Assembly: GCA_900315925.1 (NCBI GenBank)
Contig: ONAV01000006.1
Coordinates: forward strand, 1-39,447
Direction of reading: 5' to 3'
Origin: an uncultured Selenomonadales bacterium
GTDB taxonomy: Bacteria > Bacillota > Negativicutes > Acidaminococcales > Acidaminococcaceae
Length of the DNA: 39,447 nt
The translations under genes and the position numbers were made by a program. Below, in pieces: positions 33,091 to 39,447 of this stretch. The notes beneath the pieces were generated by a model that was not told where the DNA came from, ran no database searches, and saw only the letters and a list, made by a program, of their open reading frames with translations. The stretch's first letter is position 1, and each line of letters opens with the position of its first letter.

Positions 33091-33810
33091 TTAATTTAAC
33101 CTCTTCACATCAAAATTAAAATACGTATGCGGGTAAGGCTCATTGTTTAATGTAAAATGCCACCATTCCGTATCAATACCACGAAAACCATGCTTAAGCA
33201 TAATTGTACGCAATAATTGCCTGTTTTGCTTCTGTTGCTCTGTAAGATCTGGAAAATCCGTATGGGAACGGTAACCAAAATAGTCAAACGTACCGCCCAT
33301 GTCCACATCACACTGATTGCGCAAATCATACAGTGTCAGGTCCACCGTGCTTCCCCGGCTGTGCCCGGAACGGGACGCAATGTAACCATGGGCAAACAGA
33401 TTTGCTTTCCGTTCTTCCGGATAGAAGTAGCTTTGCATACGAACATCGTTCAGGTCCCTTGCCCACTCCACAAAATGATCCACGGCCATTTGCGGTCTGT
33501 ATGCATCAAAAACTTTAATCGTGTAACCCATGGGCAACAGTTCTTTGTTGACCTCCTGCAATGCATTTGCCGTCTCGCGCGTTACAAGGGCTACCGGTTC
33601 TTCGTAACCTCGCACCCTGTCTCCGATAAAATTATACAGTGTGTAATAGCGCACTTCCATAATTGCATCCGGCACCACATCCGTCAGCACAACAAAACCG
33701 GAAGAGTCTGTTGCAGAAATTTGCGCAAAACAAGATGTAACCGCAATCCACTGAAAAAGAAAAAAAGTCAAGAGCAAACTGCTTTTTAATTTTTGAAAAA
33801 ACTTTTTCAA
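33091..33810 (-). CDS. D-alanyl-D-alanine dipeptidase (VanX/DdpX family), exported
   Basis: The 239-residue precursor starts at TTG 33810 (AAAGGAG seven bases upstream), giving a signal peptide ending IAVTSCFAQ. VTSC could be a lipobox, or cleavage may follow CFA. The M15D domain has VFDAYRPQMAVD, the zinc motif SGHSRGSTVDL (about residues 145-155) and the second zinc/catalytic motif TEWWHF (about 215). It hydrolyses D-Ala-D-Ala or other D,D-dipeptides. Outside a van cluster, DdpX-type enzymes serve in nutrient use of D-Ala-D-Ala. No vanH, vanA or sensor is present, so vancomycin resistance is not indicated. It is last in the set of envelope genes on the minus strand. Confidence 0.88.
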   Translation of the reverse strand: MKKFFQKLKSSLLLTFFLFQWIAVTSCFAQISATDSSGFVVLTDVVPDAIMEVRYYTLYNFIGDRVRGYEEPVALVTRETANALQEVNKELLPMGYTIKVFDAYRPQMAVDHFVEWARDLNDVRMQSYFYPEERKANLFAHGYIASRSGHSRGSTVDLTLYDLRNQCDVDMGGTFDYFGYRSHTDFPDLTEQQKQNRQLLRTIMLKHGFRGIDTEWWHFTLNNEPYPHTYFNFDVKRLN

Positions 33811-33880
33811 TAAAGGACTCCTTTGGATAAACGTTAGCAACCTATGACAAAGTATTGCACCAGATTGAGAAATAATGTAA

Positions 33881-34216
33881 TTATTTTTTGCTTGCTCTTT
33901 TCTTAAGCCAAGAGAAAGTTTTGTCTACAATAAATTTTTGTACGATTCCTTTACCAAAACACATTTGTAGCAACGCCTGCATAGCACCGTCCTCCTTTTT
34001 AACACCATCTTCTAACCACTGTAAGCTTCGTTCCGGATATTTTGCATACATAACTTTAAATTCATTTGCAGCTTGTGTGATTTTCCCCTCTTTTAAAAGA
34101 GAAATAATAGCACTTGGATCAAAAGTATCAGCCAATACCAACTTTTCTCCGCACATATCACAGAACTTATCATCAACCCTAACTTCGTTGCCACAAGCTT
34201 GGCAGTTTCTACCCAT
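33881..34216 (-). CDS. Small zinc-ribbon protein
   Basis: The roughly 111-residue protein begins MGRNCQACGNEVRVDDKFCDMCGEKL, a CxxC...CxxC zinc ribbon (residues 4-25), followed by a helical region (about 35-75) with TPR-like spacing (ITQAANEFKVMYAKYPERSLQWLEDG) and a basic C-terminus KKRASKK. No membrane segment is seen. GAGGAGG lies just before two ATGs (34219, 34216); the second has better spacing. The ribbon resembles those in the protein at 36530-37504. Function unknown. Confidence 0.8.
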   Translation of the reverse strand: MGRNCQACGNEVRVDDKFCDMCGEKLVLADTFDPSAIISLLKEGKITQAANEFKVMYAKYPERSLQWLEDGVKKEDGAMQALLQMCFGKGIVQKFIVDKTFSWLKKRASKK

Positions 34217-34305
34217 CATGCGCCTCCTCAAAAAGTCGTTTTTCATTAATACGACATTTTGGTCAATTTACCTTAAGTGTTTTTCTTAATCTCAATCCTT
34301 TTAAA

Positions 34306-35178
34306 TTATTGGAATGGATAAATACAAATCCTTGCATTTCGGTCTACCATCCTCAAAATTTTTATCATATTCTCTTCGGCAACAGCCACACACCCCATCG
34401 TATAGGGATAGTTACCAAAGCAATGGAGGAAAATAGCAGAGCCTTTTCCATACACATTTTCTTTGTTGTAATCAAAAAACAGTGCATAATTATACTGCGG
34501 AATATAACTGAGCAGGTGCTCACTGTTGCCGGAGCAGGTGTGCTTTATTTTGCTCACGTCAACAAACTGGTTATAATACTCTCTGTCACCGCAAAGGTAC
34601 ATGGTATTGGTCAATTTAGTGTAAGGAACCAACGAACCCGGATCATCTTTTGCACCGAAAGCCATCAACATGCCAAAATCACCGGTAGGTGTGCGAACAT
34701 CCCCCTCACGTTGTTTGTCTATTCCGTTTTTACCTAAATACGCTTTACATTGCAATACTTCTTTCCATATTCCACTTTCACTTTTTATAAGCAAAAATAG
34801 CTTGGCCACACTGAATTCCGATGCAGATTGTTCTACCAAAATAATTTGCTTAACTTCAGATTTATTTTGATACTGCATTAAATATTTTTTGCCGTTGCGG
34901 TAGTCATACTCCTGCATTTTAACTTGCAAGGTATCTCTCGTTTCTTCCGTTTTTTTATTATCATCTTTTTTCAAACTGTCAACATCAGTTTTACTATTTA
35001 CAGCACTCATGCTAACTTTACCTTGTTCTAACGCCCTATCGGTTTTTACAGGAGCATTACTGATTGTTGGCTTCATTTGTACATTTTTGGCATTTATATT
35101 TCCACAACCAAATTCAGCCATAATAACAACTGTAATCAATATGATTTTAAAAAAACAATAAATTTTTCCACTCATCAT
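34306..35178 (-). CDS. YkuD-type L,D-transpeptidase, probable lipoprotein
   Basis: The 290-residue protein has an N-terminal signal (CFFKIILITVVIMAEFGC), and the Cys could be a weak lipobox. A Lys/Asp-rich linker (about 30-85) leads to the YkuD catalytic domain, with TPTGDF (about 167-172) and the active-site motif SAIFLHCFGNYPYTMGCVAV (about residues 248-267), giving the conserved His and nucleophilic Cys. It would form 3-3 crosslinks or attach proteins to peptidoglycan in the periplasm. The ribosome site is weak (GAG before MM). A terminator separates it from the gene upstream. Confidence 0.85.
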   Translation of the reverse strand: MMSGKIYCFFKIILITVVIMAEFGCGNINAKNVQMKPTISNAPVKTDRALEQGKVSMSAVNSKTDVDSLKKDDNKKTEETRDTLQVKMQEYDYRNGKKYLMQYQNKSEVKQIILVEQSASEFSVAKLFLLIKSESGIWKEVLQCKAYLGKNGIDKQREGDVRTPTGDFGMLMAFGAKDDPGSLVPYTKLTNTMYLCGDREYYNQFVDVSKIKHTCSGNSEHLLSYIPQYNYALFFDYNKENVYGKGSAIFLHCFGNYPYTMGCVAVAEENMIKILRMVDRNARICIYPFQ

Positions 35179-35232
35179 TTTTAACTCAAAAGATCACTTT
35201 CAAAAACTTCACCATGCAACGCTAAAAACAAT

Positions 35233-35258
35233 AGGGGTAATAACTCTGTATTACCCCT
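35233..35258 (-). terminator. Terminator after the glycan-binding protein gene
   Basis: AGGGGTAATA (35233-35242) pairs with TATTACCCCT (35249-35258) with a 6-nt loop; the minus strand then runs ATTGTTTTTAG. It divides the gene set into a two-gene 5' part and a three-gene 3' part. Confidence 0.75.
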
Positions 35259-35266
35259 GCCATCAG

Positions 35267-36514
35267 TTAAAAGAAATTAACTTCTGCAATACAGGTATCT
35301 TCATATTTGTTTCCTGGGGCAACCCGTTCTACCACAAGCTTCACCTTATTTACAGTAATTGGTTGTTTAAAATTAACCCTCTGTCCGCCAAAAGTGTCCC
35401 TCAAATTATACACTTCAGAAGAACCGTCGGAACCAATCACACGCAAAGCGATAGGCCGTGCATTTTGATAGAAAAGATTCTGAGATTTCTGGTGCCCAAT
35501 CCAAATGTTCATACCATTGACTTTATAATTACCATTAAAATGAATTTCAATATTTTCGCCAATGCCTAAACCTTTCACGCCTTCTGACCAGCAGGTACTT
35601 GTATTACCATCAACAGTCAGCTTGGCAGAGTGAACATAATTCCCTTCCTGATCTGCCGAAGAATGGTAAGCGCCAACAACGCTAATCGGTTCGGCTACAT
35701 TTCCTGTATTAGTATTTTGTTGCGTTTTCATTGCATTTTGTACAGGTGCACCTGGTTTTACCGGCACTACACTATTATTATTATTATTTTTTGTATTTAC
35801 CATCTGTCCTTGCGCCATCCCCGGCTGTTGTTGTCTTATATTGCTTCGAGGTGGCTCAAAGATTGAACTAACAAATCTAAATAAAATCATCAGCACAACC
35901 ATGGCGCCAAAAACATTGATGAACATGTCGCCTACGCCTGCTTTTTCTCTGGAAAGGCGTACCAGAGATTTATCTTTAATACTGTTTTGATTTGCTGCTT
36001 CATATGCATTCTTGGAAGTTTCATACGCATTCTTTGATGCATTCATCATCTTCATGCCAACAGACTTTGCCGAAGATAGTAAGGTTCCTGAAGCAGTTTC
36101 CTGTTCCGATAAAAGGGCAGTATCTTTTTTATTGCCAACCGAATCAGTGCCGGATGCGATTACTTTTTTATCATCCTCTTTCAACGGTTCCGCCACTTTT
36201 CCCTTCTGTTCCGCACTATCATGTTGCGTAATTTGCTGCTTATTCGAAGTTAATGGTGTTGCCTGTTTAACTTCCATTGTTGCCAACAACTGCTTAGCAT
36301 TTTCCAAACCTGCATCCGCAGCCTGCATAAGATACTTTTTACCTGCTTCTATATCCTTAGGCACACCAGCAGCACCTTTAATATGCAAGGATCCTAAATA
36401 AAACTTCGCTTCCGGATCATTTTCTTGTTCTGCTAAATTCTTCAACAGTGCTACAGCTTCACCAAACTTCTTTTCTGCAAATAATTTTTTTACTTCATTA
36501 ATTCCTGTGTTCAT
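35267..36514 (-). CDS. Sel1-repeat, membrane-spanning protein with NADase-type glycan-binding domain
   Basis: The 415-residue protein has, in order, one or two Sel1/TPR-like units (about residues 5-80; AEKKFGEAVALLKNLAEQ, AKFYLGSLHIKGAAGVPKDIEAGKKYL), a charged linker, one membrane span (about 190-215; FINVFGAMVVLMILFRFV), an Asn/Gln-rich spacer (NTKNNNNNSVV), and a C-terminal discoidin-like glycan-binding domain (about 275-415) with LTVDGNTSTCWSEG, FYQNARPIALRV and CIAEVNFF. The ribbon or TPR side should be cytoplasmic and the glycan-binding side outside. AGGGGG lies seven bases before the ATG. It is 15 nt downstream of the triple zinc-ribbon gene, so they form one operon. Confidence 0.82.
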   Translation of the reverse strand: MNTGINEVKKLFAEKKFGEAVALLKNLAEQENDPEAKFYLGSLHIKGAAGVPKDIEAGKKYLMQAADAGLENAKQLLATMEVKQATPLTSNKQQITQHDSAEQKGKVAEPLKEDDKKVIASGTDSVGNKKDTALLSEQETASGTLLSSAKSVGMKMMNASKNAYETSKNAYEAANQNSIKDKSLVRLSREKAGVGDMFINVFGAMVVLMILFRFVSSIFEPPRSNIRQQQPGMAQGQMVNTKNNNNNSVVPVKPGAPVQNAMKTQQNTNTGNVAEPISVVGAYHSSADQEGNYVHSAKLTVDGNTSTCWSEGVKGLGIGENIEIHFNGNYKVNGMNIWIGHQKSQNLFYQNARPIALRVIGSDGSSEVYNLRDTFGGQRVNFKQPITVNKVKLVVERVAPGNKYEDTCIAEVNFF

Positions 36515-36529
36515 TTTCCATCCCCCTGT

Positions 36530-37504
36530 TCAAATATCATTAGTATATTTGCTATTGACTTCAGCCGTTGATGCAGTTGTTTCGTCAAAAGATCCACCTA
36601 ATAACTCATTGACCGTATTATCCAAAAAATTATTTTGCGCAAAAGAATCATTTTCAGAAACAGTTAACGCGGATTCAGATTCATTTTGTGTCGCAATCGA
36701 TACTTCTTCGATTTCTTCAGTATTGTTTGCAATGAGAGGCTGTGTTAAATTCTCGTTTTTTTCACTCACACCACCCATCAAATCACTTACAACATTATCA
36801 AGAAAGTCATTCTGTGCAACATCTTCAATTGCCTTATTAAATTTTCGCCCACATTCTCTACAAAATCTGGCTATACTACGATTGTCAGTACCACAAAACG
36901 GACAAATTAATGTGAGTATGTTTTCATTAACAGTATTTTCAGCAACATTTGCTGTTACTGCCTGTATTCCAGTTTCTATCGTTTTTTCACTCGGCAAATC
37001 AGCAGTCTTAACCGTAATATCAGGAACTGCCTGAGTAGAAGTTTCTTCTACTTCGTTATTTGATCCACCCAGCAAATCTCCTACTACATTTTCAAGAAAA
37101 CTGTTTTGTGTCAGGCTTTCATCTGAATTGGCTAACTCCTGTCCACATTCTCCACAAAATCCGGCTTCACTTTCGTTAGCAGCACCACAAAACGGACAAG
37201 TTAATGTTAGTACATCTTCATTAGCCGATTCATTATTAGCAACATTACCGCCCTCAGATACATTTGCGTTTTGTAAAGTAGTATCCGATTCTTCACCAAG
37301 AGTGTTCTTCATCACTTCAGAAGAACTTTCCATCACCTCGGCTTCTGTTTTTAATTCTGTTAGTTTCTCGCCACATTCACTACAAAATACGGAGTCCAAA
37401 GTATTTTGGGTTCCACAAATTGGACAGACATTACTGTGTTCATCAACCAAATTTGAATCTCCGCTTAATAACGAATTCAAAGTATCCTCAAGTAAGCTAT
37501 TCAC
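36530..37504 (-). CDS. Protein with three zinc ribbons and four FLDN-LLGG helical repeats
   Basis: No known full-length family. The 324-residue protein has three CxxC...CxxC ribbons: CPICGTQNTLDSVFCSECG (about 22-40), CPFCGAANESEAGFCGECG (about 101-119) and CPFCGTDNRSIARFCRECG (about 200-218). Between and around them a short helical unit recurs four times: LLEDTLNSLLSG, FLENVVGDLLGG, FLDNVVSDLMGG and FLDNTVNELLGG, each followed by a Glu/Ser/Thr-rich acidic linker. It has no signal peptide or membrane span, so it is cytoplasmic. The start is GTG, six bases after AAGGAG. It looks like a modular scaffold. It heads the operon with the glycan-binding protein. Confidence 0.8.
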   Translation of the reverse strand: MNSLLEDTLNSLLSGDSNLVDEHSNVCPICGTQNTLDSVFCSECGEKLTELKTEAEVMESSSEVMKNTLGEESDTTLQNANVSEGGNVANNESANEDVLTLTCPFCGAANESEAGFCGECGQELANSDESLTQNSFLENVVGDLLGGSNNEVEETSTQAVPDITVKTADLPSEKTIETGIQAVTANVAENTVNENILTLICPFCGTDNRSIARFCRECGRKFNKAIEDVAQNDFLDNVVSDLMGGVSEKNENLTQPLIANNTEEIEEVSIATQNESESALTVSENDSFAQNNFLDNTVNELLGGSFDETTASTAEVNSKYTNDI

Positions 37505-37563
37505 GCTAATCTCCTTCGCTTTTAAAAGTCTCTTCTTATGAATGTATTTTTAAAATATAGTCT

Positions 37564-37669
37564 GTGTCAAAATTTTGATTACCAAAATTGGCATACGACA
37601 TGTTGGTTATTCAATCACACTGAACCATATGATATTTTATAGAAAAGTATGAAACCTCAATTTTGACAC
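37564..37669. repeat. 106-bp segment with 11-bp terminal inverted repeats
   Basis: GTGTCAAAATT (37564-37574) and AATTTTGACAC (37659-37669) are perfect inverted repeats, and end two bases before the stop codon of the next gene. It could be a tiny non-autonomous element remnant or a long hairpin acting at the mRNA end. Confidence 0.45.
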
Positions 37670-37670
37670 T

Positions 37671-39447
37671 TTATCCAAATTTATCAATAAAGTTTATAAT
37701 ATACTCCAAGCCATTCACGATTGTATTCGCATCCATGCCCATTTGATCTAAAGCTTCACCAGTTTTAATGTAATACTGAACAGCTGCTAAATCAAAAATC
37801 GCCGCTGCTTTTATTGTAGCACCTTCAAGAATTATGCCAGGTACCTTTTTAAATGTTTTACTAAATTCTTCCACTTCCTCCTTATATTTCTCCTTGTCAC
37901 CTTCTTTAATAGCTTCAACTAAATTAGAGAATTTGTCTGTTGTTGATATTAATAAATTAACTCCATCACTATCCAATTTTTCTAGTGTTTCTCTTATTTT
38001 TGGCAAATCATCATTTATATGCTTCCGCAAATTTCCGGCTTCTTCTATATTTCTATAATCTGGAATGGATTCGTGAATATCATAAACAACTGTATTTATA
38101 GTACTACTTAATTTTTCAAATTTCTCAAGTGAGTAATTAACAGAGTCTTCCAACTTACGATTATCTATAAGCGCTCCATCTTCATTTTTGATTTTTTCCA
38201 TTGCTGGATTAAATCTCGCACTAGATAACCTCTTAATTCGTTCATTTGTTTCCTTTGCACTTTCTAACGCTTTATAAATATTAGGTAAATTATCTTTTAA
38301 ATTATTAACTATCTTTTCACGGTATGCATTTGTTAAATCTTCAGAACAAAGAAACTTTACAGTATCTCTTACTAATTTGCACCCCGCTTGCAATTTATCT
38401 TTAATTGGTTGTAATTTCGAAAGCAAATTTTTTTCATCTTTGATATTGAGTTTTTTTATTCCTTCATTAGCATTTTCTATTAAAATATTAGCTTTATAAA
38501 GATTGTCTTTAAGAAACTCTGTGTTTTTCGAAATATCTTTATATGCGTTATTCTTTTCTTCGTCTTGTTTTTGTTTAATTTCTCTTACAGAATATTCTGT
38601 TTCAGTTGCTAACTTGCCAACACCCTTCTCATCGTCAATCTTTTCTTGTACAGGCCGATTCCATACATCACCGTCTGAAATTTTACGATAAATATTGTGT
38701 GCATTTTCTGTTTTAGTTAGTATCGATTTTGCAGAATTATAAAAATCTGATATTTTATTATAGCATCTTCCGAACAACGTATCGTTACGTTGTTCACGTT
38801 CAAGTTTCCATTTCTTATAATCATCAGCCATTAGCTCTGTCGCACTTGCGCCTGTCTTTTTGGCCTCCTGTTCGAAATGTTTACTCATATCAGCTTTTTC
38901 TTTGTCGCTTAAAGCTGACTCCCATGCGAAATGAAAAACTTCATGATACATAGTGCCTTTACTACTGTCTAGTGATAATACTATCAGTGTATAGCCGTCA
39001 AGTTTTTGCTTGTAGCCTTCCACTAGAACATTACGGCCCAGTGCTATACCATGCTTGGTCTTTTCCCTATCTGTTTCTGATTTATCAGATATAATAATTT
39101 GATCCCTAATGCTTACCCTTAATTGCGAGCCGTTCGGCATAGTAAAGGCAATATAGTCACCTTTAATATGCACATCTCTAACACCAGGCAAAGCTTTCAA
39201 TATCTCCTGTTTCACATCTTCTAATGCTCGACGCATTTCTGGATTTTTATCTGCTATTTCACGGATAGAGTATTCTCGTTCATTTTCCGCTTGTACTTCC
39301 GTACGCGGCTCCAATCCTCCGGCGGCATCCCGTACCTCCTGCCCCGGCTTCCCTTTGGACGGCACATCACTGTTTGACTTCTGGTTCTTCATCTCATAAA
39401 AGATGTCTACCGGGTCTTCTTTCCTGTCATATTCTTGCTTCAGGGCT
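37671..39447 (-). CDS. Large polyvalent-type protein, C-terminal part, with zincin-like motif (5' end outside window)
   Basis: The frame stays open to the window edge: 18 codons upstream of the Met at 39392 read ALKQEYDRKEDPVDIFYE with no stop or ribosome site, so the true start lies beyond. The visible chain is about 591 residues. Near residues 165-172 is GTMYHEVFHFAWES (HExxH), with Glu in ATELMADD about 32 residues on, a plausible zinc-metallopeptidase site. Linkers EYSIREIADK and EYSVREIKQK are typical of giant polyproteins of phages and integrative elements. The last ~330 residues are helical and Lys/Glu/Asn-rich, with a hydrophobic stretch near the end. Strong AT bias suggests a foreign origin. 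Function unknown. Confidence 0.7.
   Translation of the reverse strand, partial: ALKQEYDRKEDPVDIFYEMKNQKSNSDVPSKGKPGQEVRDAAGGLEPRTEVQAENEREYSIREIADKNPEMRRALEDVKQEILKALPGVRDVHIKGDYIAFTMPNGSQLRVSIRDQIIISDKSETDREKTKHGIALGRNVLVEGYKQKLDGYTLIVLSLDSSKGTMYHEVFHFAWESALSDKEKADMSKHFEQEAKKTGASATELMADDYKKWKLEREQRNDTLFGRCYNKISDFYNSAKSILTKTENAHNIYRKISDGDVWNRPVQEKIDDEKGVGKLATETEYSVREIKQKQDEEKNNAYKDISKNTEFLKDNLYKANILIENANEGIKKLNIKDEKNLLSKLQPIKDKLQAGCKLVRDTVKFLCSEDLTNAYREKIVNNLKDNLPNIYKALESAKETNERIKRLSSARFNPAMEKIKNEDGALIDNRKLEDSVNYSLEKFEKLSSTINTVVYDIHESIPDYRNIEEAGNLRKHINDDLPKIRETLEKLDSDGVNLLISTTDKFSNLVEAIKEGDKEKYKEEVEEFSKTFKKVPGIILEGATIKAAAIFDLAAVQYYIKTGEALDQMGMDANTIVNGLEYIINFIDKFG

Noticed and set aside
33091-33810. 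Vancomycin resistance gene vanX
   Set aside because: Only the dipeptidase is present; vanH, vanA-type ligase and a VanRS pair are absent, so a general D,D-dipeptidase is the better reading.

Overview
This window looks like a chromosomal segment of a Negativicutes bacterium (diderm Firmicutes), plausibly Acidaminococcaceae. That placement rests on gene content and order only: a Firmicutes-style yybS-gdpP-rplI-dnaB-purB-purA run, a YhfS/YhfT/BioY-type gene set, GluQ, an Rrf2-mnmA neighbourhood and a DAACS carrier. It is an inference and was not tested by a search. The left ~31 kb has moderate GC. From about 31.6 kb to the right edge the sequence is clearly richer in AT and carries accessory genes.

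Region by region. 0-4.2 kb: tRNA-Gly(CCC), an AEC-family permease, and a three-gene ABC importer of the TrpXYZ-like class (lipoprotein, permease, ATPase). 4.2-6.6 kb: an unknown exported protein, a CaCA-type calcium/sodium antiporter and tRNA-Lys(TTT). 6.7-10.7 kb: bioY under a likely BirA operator, followed by a thiolase-like enzyme and an acyl-CoA ligase that resemble the B. subtilis yhfU-yhfS-yhfT set. 10.8-11.05 kb: a promoter-to-terminator unit of about 220 nt that encodes no normal protein and is probably a small RNA or a small-peptide transcript. 11-19.5 kb: housekeeping genes, all on the minus strand (DUF3783 gene, purA, purB, dnaB, rplI, gdpP, yybS). 19.7-28 kb: a DUF697-like membrane protein, gluQ, a LysM protein, a nicotinamidase-like hydrolase, two HD-domain hydrolases, an unknown exported protein, mnmA and an IscR-like Rrf2 regulator. 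28.2-31.4 kb: a dicarboxylate symporter with an RsbW-like ATPase domain fused to its N-terminus, a small unknown protein, and a histidine-rich secreted repeat protein with a structured leader.

31.6 kb to the end: an IS256-family element that sits exactly at the broken end of an XRE regulator remnant, then a set of minus-strand genes with a cell-envelope theme. These are a VanX-like dipeptidase, a zinc-ribbon protein, a YkuD L,D-transpeptidase, a Sel1/membrane/glycan-binding protein and a protein with three zinc ribbons. Last comes the 3' part of a large polyvalent-type protein with an HExxH motif, running off the edge. This part reads as a mobile or recently acquired region.

The most interesting signals are: (i) two copies of a ~160-175 bp palindromic element whose paired arms differ by compensatory changes; (ii) the promoter/terminator-bounded RNA at 10.8-11.05 kb; (iii) a thiolase homologue whose C-terminal catalytic Cys is replaced by Ala, next to bioY; (iv) the RsbW-like/DAACS fusion; (v) the zinc-ribbon/envelope gene set at 33-37.5 kb. 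No searches or structure predictions were run. Assignments rest on motifs read by eye.
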